A DNA stretch of 43,948 nt from NCBI GenBank assembly GCA_029565915.1, contig JAKQNG010000223.1:1-43948 (forward strand), written 5' to 3'. Made by a program: the position numbers and the translations under genes. This document shows, piece after piece, positions 36,375-43,948 of the stretch; position 1 is the stretch's first letter; the number at the start of each line of letters is the position of its first letter. This stretch comes from Deltaproteobacteria bacterium (lineage in GTDB: Bacteria > Myxococcota_A > Polyangia > JAAYKL01). The notes under the pieces are model-generated. The model was not told the origin of the DNA, did not search any database, and saw only the letters and a list, made by a program, of their open reading frames with translations.

Positions 36375-36390
36375 TGGCACGGTCCCTGCA
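36375..36390 (+). promoter_or_regulatory. Sigma54 (-24/-12) promoter of the metalloprotease gene
   Basis: TGGCACGGTCCCTGCA matches the sigma54 consensus TGGCACG-N4-TTGCW at every fixed position but one (C for the first T of the -12 element), with correct GG-N10-GC spacing. Transcription would start near 36401, leaving a leader of about 94 bases before ATG 36495. It lies 120 bases after the gene of a sigma54-dependent regulator. Confidence 0.72.
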
Positions 36391-36494
36391 ATTACCTGAA
36401 ATCAGCAGAGCGCAGAGTTTCCCGACAGGACGGACGGAATGGAGTCGACATGTCGACGGAGGGGAGATCTGCGCCGATTGAAAGGAGACCGGCC

Positions 36495-37262
36495 ATGTGT
36501 TTCAGATCTTCTCGCGCAATGATGACCGCCTGCACGGCACTTCTGGTGCTGCTCACCGTTGGCGGCCAGGCGCAGGCATATGAATACAAGATGACGGAAC
36601 GCGGCCACAAGGTGCGCTGGCACAAGGCCCATATACAGTTTGTGCTCGACGAAAGCCTGTCGGTCATCGCGCCCATGGATCAGATCGAGAACCTGGTGGC
36701 CGAAGTGTTTGATCAGTGGGTTGATACGGCGCTGCTTCCGGTCGAATTCAGTTTCCGCGTGGGGACATGTGAGCGATTCGGCTATGACTCCCGCGGTAAC
36801 AACGAGAACTGCATCCTGGCCGATGCGCCGTATACGACGGACCGCGCCGCGGCGACCACCCGCATGACCTACGATCCGACAACCGGAATCATCAAGGATG
36901 CCGATATCCTGGTCAGCAATGAGCCGGACAAATGGACGCTGGACCACAACCTGTCGAGGCTGAACCTGCGCGCCGCACTGCTGCACGAGGTTGGTCACGC
37001 CCTCGGGTTGTCCCACTCGGAAATCGACGAGGCCATCATGGCGCCGGAAATCAATACGGGAACGCCGGCGACACTGTATGTGGACGACATCGAAGGGGCT
37101 TCGACGCTGTATGAGGGAATGGAAACCGACGCCCCGGAAATGATGTGCAGCACGGTGACCGTGGGCCGGACATCCACGGCGTCCCTGGCGCTGATGCTGA
37201 TGGTTGTCCTTGCCCGATTTTCTCTTCCGGTTGTCAGAACGATTCGCAGGAGAAGGGGGTAG
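36495..37262 (+). CDS. Secreted matrixin-type (M10) zinc metalloprotease with C-terminal anchor-like tail
   Basis: This 255-residue protein has a Sec signal peptide (cleavage likely after AQA, residue 28), a compact matrixin-like catalytic domain with HEVGHALGLSH (His164, Glu165, His168, His174) and the Met-turn in EAIMAPE, and a tail with Cys218, a hydrophobic stretch (ASLALMLMVVLARFSLPVV) and a final RRRRG. The Cys-hydrophobic-Arg tail resembles C-terminal sorting signals of the MYXO-CTERM kind. AAAGGAG seven bases upstream fixes the start; a sigma54 promoter lies upstream. It probably cuts extracellular or surface proteins. Confidence 0.85.
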   Translation: MCFRSSRAMMTACTALLVLLTVGGQAQAYEYKMTERGHKVRWHKAHIQFVLDESLSVIAPMDQIENLVAEVFDQWVDTALLPVEFSFRVGTCERFGYDSRGNNENCILADAPYTTDRAAATTRMTYDPTTGIIKDADILVSNEPDKWTLDHNLSRLNLRAALLHEVGHALGLSHSEIDEAIMAPEINTGTPATLYVDDIEGASTLYEGMETDAPEMMCSTVTVGRTSTASLALMLMVVLARFSLPVVRTIRRRRG

Positions 37263-37266
37263 CACC

Positions 37267-38175
37267 ATGTGGACCATCGTCATCATCAGTACGGATTTGC
37301 GGATGACTGCGGGCCTTCGGGCGGCATTGGAGAGGGCCGGGATCAATCCGATTGTGACCGCCAGCATCCTGACCGCCATCCTCATCATCCAGAATACCCG
37401 CGTGGACATCGTCCTTTGCGATTCCAACGTGGAGGGCGGCACCGGGATTGCGAGCTGCCTGGCCATCCGCAGCGAATTCGGCATCCGCGCACCGAAGATG
37501 ATGGTGCTGGACGATGTGGATTCCGTATCCACACGGGCGGCGGCCATGTATGCGGGGGCCCGGGATATTCTGCTGAAATCGAATCCGATATCGGAAAACG
37601 TCAGTGCCGTGTGGAAGAGGATTGAATCCGGCACGGCTTCGAACCCGGCGGATGATGCCGTGGTGGCGGGAGGGACCGGTGGTATTCCCGACCGGGCCCG
37701 GCTGGAGCGGCGGATGAAACAGGAATGGGACTATGCGGTTCGACACGACAGCCCGCTGACATGTATCCTGCTGGCGCCGGACCGCATCGATGCCATCGGT
37801 TCCTGCATGGGCCACGACATCGCGCAGCGGATTGTCGTCCAGTCTGCGCAGGCGATGAAAGGGATGCTGCGCGCGAGGGATTTTCTGGGATGGTTTGATG
37901 AACACATCGTCGGTGCGCTGCTTCCGGAAGTGGATCTGGAAGAGGGACGGGAATACGCGCAGCGGACCATCGATCTGTTGAAGGTGTGCCGCTTTGGAAA
38001 CGTGGACAACTCGCTGCGCGTGACGTTCAGCGCGGGCATGTCTGCCCGGGCAAAGGTGGATGGTCCGATGAAGAAGGATATGTTCCAGATCGCACTGGAG
38101 CGACTGAACGGGGCAACGGGCGCCGGCGGCAACCGCGTGGTCTGGACGGACAGCCATACGCAGCGCGCCGCGTAA
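37267..38175 (+). CDS. Receiver-GGDEF protein with degenerate active site
   Basis: This 302-residue protein has an N-terminal receiver-like domain (VLCDSNVEGGTGI, ILLKSNP) and a C-terminal GGDEF-type domain. Where active enzymes have R-Y-GGDEF it reads W-F-DEHIV, so cyclase activity is unlikely. The inhibitory-site pattern RxxD is kept (RARD), which suggests that it binds c-di-GMP as a receptor. The start lies four bases after the metalloprotease stop, with an A/G-rich ribosome site, and a PilZ gene follows. It may link phosphorylation to c-di-GMP sensing. Confidence 0.82.
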   Translation: MWTIVIISTDLRMTAGLRAALERAGINPIVTASILTAILIIQNTRVDIVLCDSNVEGGTGIASCLAIRSEFGIRAPKMMVLDDVDSVSTRAAAMYAGARDILLKSNPISENVSAVWKRIESGTASNPADDAVVAGGTGGIPDRARLERRMKQEWDYAVRHDSPLTCILLAPDRIDAIGSCMGHDIAQRIVVQSAQAMKGMLRARDFLGWFDEHIVGALLPEVDLEEGREYAQRTIDLLKVCRFGNVDNSLRVTFSAGMSARAKVDGPMKKDMFQIALERLNGATGAGGNRVVWTDSHTQRAA

Positions 38176-38232
38176 GAAGAACGGATGAACGGTGTCGGGA
38201 ACATTGTCCCGCACAAAAAAAGGAGAACGGCC

Positions 38233-39474
38233 ATGACAGGGTCCATCTATTACATCGGCGATCCGGGTCCGGGACGTAACGAGTCGCTGCAGATCATCCG
38301 GCAGTTCGGCATTGAGCCGTTCCGTCTGGGACATTCGGAACAGATGCCCTGTCTGGGCGATGACAGAAAGCCCCTCGCCATTGTGGTCTGTCCCGATGTG
38401 GAAGACCGCTGTTCCTACATCACGGCACTCCGGGAGCGGCGGGATCTGTCCGGCGTGCCGGTGCTGGCCCGGGTGGAGCGGGGTACCGACGCCGAAGTGG
38501 AGGCAGCCATCCACGACGGTGCGGACGATGTGTTGCCGGACGGAACGGAATGGCATTTCACCGCCTTTCTGGCCCATCTGGGAAAAGTGGAGGACTGGAG
38601 CGTCCTTCGCGCGCCCCAGGGGATTGCGCTGGTCGGCGAGATGGATCGGGCAACCCGGGTACGCGTGGCCACTACATTGAGAAAGGGCGGTTACGACGTC
38701 GTGTTCGGTGCCGAGCCCATGGAGCTGGTCATGAATATTCCCGTCAGCGCGCCGCGCATTGTGGTGTGCTCCGCCAGTCTTGCCCGGGGTGCCATCGAGC
38801 TGGTCAGGAACGGCGAGCTGGTCCTTCACGGCGCGGGGGTTCCCTGGGTGGTCTACGGAAACGATGTCGATGCGGATATTTCCATCGTTCCTGTGCCCGG
38901 ACTGATTTTCAAGGTCGGTGTTGTTCGCGACATCGTCAACACGGAGCAGTTGATCTTCGCCGTCAACGAAGTGGTTGCGCCCGACAAGCCCGAGGTCCGG
39001 CTCACACCCCGCCTCCTGTACGGGACCGCGGTGCAGTTCGGCGCCGAGTCGACGGAACCCCGGCTGAGGGGATTCACCTACAACGTCAATAACGGCGGTG
39101 CGTTCGTCCGTACGCTGGTGCCGCTTCCCCGGGGTGCGCGCGTGCTGATGCGATTCCGGGTGCCGTTCAGTGCCACATCGGTGGAAGCTATCGGTCAGGT
39201 GGTCTGGGTCCGCGAGTTTTCCAATTCCTCAGGTCCCATGTCTCCTCCGGGCATGGGCCTTCAGTTCGTGGAATGGCAGGAGGGCCATCGCGAAATCTAT
39301 GAAGAAGCCTACGGCAGACTGCGGGCATGTCAGGAGAAGGAGCGCGCCACTGTGCAGGCGCCATCCGTGTATGCATCACTGGTGGCCGCCCCGACATCAC
39401 TGCCCCATCTGGATGCGGCATTGGAGAGCACGACGGCTGCACCGTCATCGCCCCTGCGGGCGTTCACTGCTTAG
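38233..39474 (+). CDS. PilZ-domain protein with receiver-like N-terminal region
   Basis: This 413-residue protein has two alpha/beta receiver-like segments in its first 270 residues that lack a clear phosphorylation Asp, and a PilZ domain (about 275-375). The c-di-GMP-binding pattern is R-L-T-P-R (RxxxR) and NVNNGGAF (D/N-x-S-x-x-G with Asn for Ser), so binding is plausible. The last 55 residues are Ala/Pro/Thr-rich. AGGAGA before ATG 38233 fixes the start. Its TAG stop overlaps the stop of the convergent GGDEF gene by four bases. It is likely to act in motility or surface behaviour, as PilZ proteins do. Confidence 0.83.
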   Translation: MTGSIYYIGDPGPGRNESLQIIRQFGIEPFRLGHSEQMPCLGDDRKPLAIVVCPDVEDRCSYITALRERRDLSGVPVLARVERGTDAEVEAAIHDGADDVLPDGTEWHFTAFLAHLGKVEDWSVLRAPQGIALVGEMDRATRVRVATTLRKGGYDVVFGAEPMELVMNIPVSAPRIVVCSASLARGAIELVRNGELVLHGAGVPWVVYGNDVDADISIVPVPGLIFKVGVVRDIVNTEQLIFAVNEVVAPDKPEVRLTPRLLYGTAVQFGAESTEPRLRGFTYNVNNGGAFVRTLVPLPRGARVLMRFRVPFSATSVEAIGQVVWVREFSNSSGPMSPPGMGLQFVEWQEGHREIYEEAYGRLRACQEKERATVQAPSVYASLVAAPTSLPHLDAALESTTAAPSSPLRAFTA

Positions 39475-40457
39475 ACCGAGACTCGATTGCGTCCGGCGGT
39501 CTTGGCGCGGTACAGAGCTTCATCGGCCCGGCGCAGGACGTCCGTGCCGGTTTCGTCGCCATCCATGCAGGCAACCCCGAATGATGCGGTGACCCGTGGC
39601 AGAGATTGGCCGTCGTGGGACAGGGGCGGCATGTCTTCGATGTTCCGTCGAATGCGTTCGGCGGCAATGCAGGCCCCATCCAGGGGCGTTTCGGGCAGCA
39701 TGATGCAGAATTCCTCACCGCCGTAACGGGAAACGAGGTCCGTCGGACGGAGTCTCCGGGCCAGCAGTGTGCCCACGGCGGCAAGAACCTGATCGCCTGC
39801 GCTGTGTCCGAACTGATCATTGAAATTCTTGAAATGGTCCACATCGACCATCACGACGGAAAAGGGTTTTTTTGAAAACTGGTGCCGCAGCGCCAGCCGG
39901 GTCAGGTTTTCGTCGAGCCATCGCCGGTTGCGCAGGCCGGTCAATGCATCGACGGTGGCCTCCTTTTCCAGAATTCGCCGCCGGGAGAGGCCTTCGCGGA
40001 TGATCTGGTTGTTTTCGCGCAGGCGGCTGGCGAGAAGAAACAGCATGTTGGCCGCAAACTCGTGGGACACCTTTACCAGTCGCCAGAACGTCGATTCATC
40101 CACGGCGATCAGGCGCGCCGCTGTTGTTGCGCACACATCCGCGCTGGCGGGGCTGTCGTCGATGACGGACAGCTCACCCACGGTCTGACCCACATCGATG
40201 ACGGCAACATTTTCTTCGCCGACGTCGTCAATGCAGACGGTGAGTTCGCCTTCAATGACCAGAAACATCCGGCGATTCCGCTGTCCTCTCGACAGAAGAA
40301 CGGTTCCCGGCGCGAGGTCAATGACTTCGCAGTGTTCCAGGATGCCGAAAACGGCCTCCCGGGAAACGTTGCGCAGAATCTGCAGCTGTTCGATATCGCC
40401 CGGCCGCAGGGTGCGGCGATCCGGGGGGACAGGGGAATTGGTAGTGTGTTCCGACAT
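39471..40457 (-). CDS. Diguanylate cyclase with cyclic-nucleotide-binding domain
   Basis: This 328-residue protein has a cNMP-binding (Crp-like) domain (about residues 20-145, with GELSVIDDSPASADVCATT in the phosphate-binding cassette position) and a GGDEF domain with VDVDHFKNFNDQFGH and the active-site RYGGEEF. The inhibitory site RPTD (RxxD) is present, so it should be an active, product-inhibited cyclase. The start at 40457 is preceded by a GAGG; an ATG at 40499 in the same frame is possible. It is divergent from the second RiPP locus. Confidence 0.88.
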   Translation of the reverse strand: MSEHTTNSPVPPDRRTLRPGDIEQLQILRNVSREAVFGILEHCEVIDLAPGTVLLSRGQRNRRMFLVIEGELTVCIDDVGEENVAVIDVGQTVGELSVIDDSPASADVCATTAARLIAVDESTFWRLVKVSHEFAANMLFLLASRLRENNQIIREGLSRRRILEKEATVDALTGLRNRRWLDENLTRLALRHQFSKKPFSVVMVDVDHFKNFNDQFGHSAGDQVLAAVGTLLARRLRPTDLVSRYGGEEFCIMLPETPLDGACIAAERIRRNIEDMPPLSHDGQSLPRVTASFGVACMDGDETGTDVLRRADEALYRAKTAGRNRVSV

Positions 40458-40472
40458 GCCGTCTGCCTCAAA

Positions 40473-40488
40473 TGGGTTTCCATAAGCA
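40473..40488 (+). promoter_or_regulatory. Element shared with the upstream region of RiPP precursor 1
   Basis: TGGGTTTCCATAAGCA shares its first ten bases and the GG-N10-GC spacing with the element at 12990-13005. It lies 116 bases before precursor 2, farther than in locus 1, and its -12-like half is poor for sigma54. A regulatory role is a guess from the shared sequence. Confidence 0.25.
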
Positions 40489-40556
40489 TACGCCATGCCG
40501 GAGGCGATGCCAGCGGACCCTGGGCAGAACAATATATTTGAATTATTCCCGTATAG

Positions 40557-40584
40557 TTGCGCCATTGCGGACCGGTGTTAGAAT
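40557..40584 (+). promoter_or_regulatory. Candidate extended -10 promoter of RiPP precursor 2
   Basis: TTGCGC (40557-40562) and TGTTAGAAT (extended -10, TAGAAT at 40579-40584) are 16 bases apart. Transcription would begin near 40591, at the ribosome site, giving a very short leader before the TTG at 40604. Confidence 0.35.
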
Positions 40585-40603
40585 TTGGAAGGAGAGGTTG
40601 GCT

Positions 40604-40798
40604 TTGAAAGGACCCAGCACTGTGACGGCGAACGACAGCGGAATCGAAACGAGGGGAAGCCACGTGCCCTCCGGCGGCGCACGATCTGCCTGGCAGACAC
40701 CGACCATTGAGGAGCGGGAGTTCCTGCTGACCTTCTCACTGATGTGCCGGCATCCGAGAAAACCACCGCTCTGCTGGCCGGTCAACCCGAAATCCTGA
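40604..40798 (+). CDS. Candidate RiPP precursor peptide 2
   Basis: This encodes a 64-residue peptide homologous to precursor 1 in its second half: W30, P33, I35, E39, L41 and FSL at 44-46, with a likely core from Cys48 (CRHPRKPPLCWPVNPKS; Cys48 and Cys57). The start is taken as TTG 40604 because AAGGAG (40589-40594) and GAGAGG lie at proper distances. A TTG at 40598 is too close, and the ATG at 40472 would add an unlikely Arg-rich N-terminus. A PqqD-like gene starts nine bases after its stop, then a radical SAM gene. Identity as a precursor rests on the shared motif and the context. Confidence 0.68.
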   Translation: MKGPSTVTANDSGIETRGSHVPSGGARSAWQTPTIEEREFLLTFSLMCRHPRKPPLCWPVNPKS

Positions 40799-40807
40799 AA
40801 GACCGTC

Positions 40808-41077
40808 ATGGAAAACATGCGCTACGAAATCAATCCCCGGATTGCCTATCGGAAAATCGACGGCCGGATGGTGATTGTCAATCCGCAGAACGACGAAATG
40901 ATGACCCTGAATGAGACGGGCAGCCTGATATTTGAACGGATCGGCACCATGTCCGTCGACGCTATCGTAAACGAGCTGCGAAACCTGTTTGAGGTGGAGG
41001 CGTTTCAGGCGCAGCAGGAAGTGGATGCGTTCATCCGGACGATGGTTGACGAAGGACTGGTCGTTCCGTGTCCCTGA
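40808..41077 (+). CDS. PqqD-like peptide chaperone (RiPP recognition element) 2
   Basis: This 89-residue PqqD-family protein shows the same plan as the one at 14063: INPRIAYRKIDGRMVIVNPQNDEMMTLNETGSLIFERIG, then AIVNELRNLFEVEAFQAQQEVDAFIRTMVDEGLV. It should bind the leader of precursor 2. Its last ten bases overlap the radical SAM gene. ATG 40817 is an alternative start three codons on. Confidence 0.87.
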   Translation: MENMRYEINPRIAYRKIDGRMVIVNPQNDEMMTLNETGSLIFERIGTMSVDAIVNELRNLFEVEAFQAQQEVDAFIRTMVDEGLVVPCP

Positions 41078-42105
41078 GCCTCTGGGAACGTGTCCGGGAA
41101 GCTGCCGGATGTCCACTGTCGGTGATCTTTGTCCTCACGAACCGCTGCAATCTCCGCTGTCCGCACTGCTATTGTCCGAAGCCGGAAACCGACGAGTTGT
41201 CCACGGGCGAAGTATCGCAACTGCTGCAGCAGATGAAAGACGCCGGTGTGTTCCGCGTGACATTCACCGGAGGGGAACCGCTGCTGCGCGAAGATCTGCT
41301 CGAACTGGTTGCCGAGGCACATCGACTCCGGTTCATCATCCACCTGAAGACCAATGGTACGCGGATCGTGGACGGGATGGCCGCGCGGCTCCGGGACCTT
41401 GGACTCACGTCGATGGATGTCAGCCTGTACAGCGTAAACAAGGATGCCCACGACCGTTTTGTCGGCGCCGAGGGTTCGTTTGATGCGGCGGTGAATGCGG
41501 CAGATGCGTTTTGGGCCGCCGGCGGTGACGTGCAGGTGAACATGACCATCATGAACTGGAATGCCCGGGAGGTGCCGCTCATGCTGGACCTGTGTGCCGC
41601 GCATGGCTGGAAATGCGGTATTGATGGCCGGATGACGGCGACACAGCAGGGAGATGCTGCTCCGTTGCAGTATCAGGCTTCATTGGACACACTGGCTCCG
41701 GCCATTGAAGCGCAACTGCACCGGGGGATTCTGTCGTTGGATGGAATGGCCAGCTGCATCCGGTCCGGGGAAGAGCAGGTCTGTTCCGCGGGAATCGAAG
41801 CGGTCGTCATCCTTCCAGACGGGGAGGTGTGGCCCTGCCTGACACTGCCCTGGTCCATGGGCAACGTGCGCCACACCCCATTCAGGAACATCGTTGTCAA
41901 CAGCCCGGTGGTGGAGCGGATAAGGAACATCCGCTGGGCGGACAGCCCGGCGTGTGTCACCTGTGACGTGGCCGGTCTCTGCAACCGCTGTCCCGCTGAG
42001 GCCTTCCGCGCCCACGGCGACGAAAAAGGGTTCACGCCCACCGACTGCCTGCTGGCGGAAGCCCGGGCCCGGGCCATGGGATTGCCCCGGGATCGCGGGC
42101 GGTAG
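41068..42105 (+). CDS. Radical SAM/SPASM peptide-modifying enzyme 2
   Basis: This 345-residue paralogue of the enzyme at 14359 has the SAM cluster motif Cys27-x3-Cys31-x2-Cys34 ([11 protein letters not shown]), the TGGEP loop, and a SPASM region with [19 protein letters not shown], then [13 protein letters not shown] and a late TPTDC. The blocks [18 protein letters not shown] and CPA-[DE]-AF are shared with enzyme 1. It starts at GTG 41068 inside the PqqD-like gene. The likely substrate is precursor 2. No kinase or peptidase gene follows, unlike locus 1. Confidence 0.9.
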   Translation: MSLSLWERVREAAGCPLSVIFVLTNRCNLRCPHCYCPKPETDELSTGEVSQLLQQMKDAGVFRVTFTGGEPLLREDLLELVAEAHRLRFIIHLKTNGTRIVDGMAARLRDLGLTSMDVSLYSVNKDAHDRFVGAEGSFDAAVNAADAFWAAGGDVQVNMTIMNWNAREVPLMLDLCAAHGWKCGIDGRMTATQQGDAAPLQYQASLDTLAPAIEAQLHRGILSLDGMASCIRSGEEQVCSAGIEAVVILPDGEVWPCLTLPWSMGNVRHTPFRNIVVNSPVVERIRNIRWADSPACVTCDVAGLCNRCPAEAFRAHGDEKGFTPTDCLLAEARARAMGLPRDRGR

Positions 42106-42142
42106 TTTCTGTTTTCCACCCGATCTGCGCCTTTCCGGTACA

Positions 42143-42159
42143 CCTCCGGTCATCGGAGG
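42143..42159 (+). promoter_or_regulatory. Hairpin that covers the ribosome site of the esterase lipoprotein gene
   Basis: CCTCCG-GTCAT-CGGAGG can form a perfect six-pair, GC-rich stem whose 3' arm is the Shine-Dalgarno sequence, five bases before ATG 42165. In the mRNA this could block translation until opened by heat, a protein or a translating ribosome. Confidence 0.45.
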
Positions 42160-42164
42160 CAATC

Positions 42165-43664
<1,500 letters not shown>

Positions 43665-43717
43665 TTTCCACCCGTTTACCCCGCCTTCTGCCCACATGCC
43701 GGGTACGGGAGGATTTC

Positions 43718-43948
43718 ATGAACAGAAATATATCAATGTGGATGGTTCTTCTGCTCGGTCTCTGCTTTGTCACCGGCGGCTGCAAGGAGGCGGACAGCGG
43801 TTCGACGACGGATACGGATGCCGACAGCGACAGTGACGCGGACAGCGACAGCGATTCCGACGGGGACTCCGACGGTGACAGCGACGGGGACAGCGACGCG
43901 GACAGTGATGCCGATTCCGACGGGGATTCCGACGGTGACAGCGATGGG
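43718..43948 (+). CDS. Lipoprotein with Asp-Ser/Asp-Gly linker (3' partial)
   Basis: An ATG at 43718, five bases after GGGAGGA, opens a frame that runs to the end of the window (77 codons). It has a signal peptide MNRNISMWMVLLLGLCFVTGGC with a lipobox-like end (Cys22), then Asp-Ser, Asp-Ala and Asp-Gly repeats. The start resembles the lipoprotein just upstream. The functional domain lies beyond the window, so the role is unknown. Confidence 0.8.
   Translation, partial: MNRNISMWMVLLLGLCFVTGGCKEADSGSTTDTDADSDSDADSDSDSDGDSDGDSDGDSDADSDADSDGDSDGDSDG
43797..43948 (+). repeat. Asp-Ser/Asp-Gly coding low-complexity repeat (runs off the window)
   Basis: Units such as GACAGCGACGGG and GATTCCGACGGG encode the acidic linker of the partial lipoprotein. 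The last 30 or so bases repeat a segment found about 60 bases earlier. Confidence 0.85.

Noticed and set aside
40472-40603. ATG 40472 as the start of precursor 2
   Set aside because: It would add a 44-residue Arg/Cys-rich segment with no ribosome site, across a likely promoter; TTG 40604 has a proper ribosome site.

Overview
The window looks like a chromosomal segment from a GC-rich, Gram-negative, deltaproteobacterial-type organism, most likely Myxococcota or a related lineage. Four things point there: secreted lipoproteins with long Asp-Thr or Asp-Ser linkers; an ATP synthase operon of the form b'-b-delta-alpha-gamma-beta-epsilon without a or c genes; a very dense set of multi-PAS hybrid histidine kinases and c-di-GMP proteins; and a sigma54 activator beside a near-consensus sigma54 promoter. 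The assignment is an inference from gene content only.

Layout. 1-2537: the end of an OPT-family transporter, tcdA, and a convergent lipoprotein gene. 2896-8816: the ATP synthase operon. 8930-12970: a 1346-residue lipoprotein built of EGF-like cysteine-rich modules. 13040-15866: a compact RiPP-type locus (small precursor peptide, HprK-like kinase, PqqD-like chaperone, radical SAM/SPASM enzyme, S26-type peptidase). 15943-19785: a CarH-like B12-binding protein in an operon with a diguanylate cyclase, followed by cheD. 19782-36254: seven histidine kinases or response regulators and an HD-GYP phosphodiesterase, ending in a sigma54 response regulator broken by a one-base frameshift. 36375-40457: a sigma54 promoter, a matrixin-type metalloprotease, a REC-GGDEF protein with a degenerate active site, a PilZ protein and a cNMP-GGDEF protein. 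40604-42105: a second RiPP-type locus (precursor, PqqD-like, radical SAM/SPASM). 42165-43948: two more Asp-Ser-linker lipoproteins, one a CBM6 plus SGNH esterase; the second runs off the end.

The most interesting content is the pair of RiPP-type loci at either end of the signalling block. Their precursors (54 and 64 residues) share a gapless leader motif, W-x2-P-x-[VI]-x3-E-x-L-[LM]-[ST]-F-S-L-x-C, and each has a second Cys 8 or 9 residues later next to a Trp. Each is followed by a PqqD-like protein and a radical SAM/SPASM enzyme of one paralogous type. Only the first locus carries the kinase and the peptidase, so one maturation set may serve two peptides. I do not recognise this precursor family. 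The product is unknown.

The central 24 kb is a signalling island. It combines a putative light- or B12-responsive input, several multi-sensor kinases (one with a degraded ATP-binding domain), c-di-GMP synthesis, breakdown and binding proteins, and a sigma54 activator whose likely target promoter lies directly downstream.
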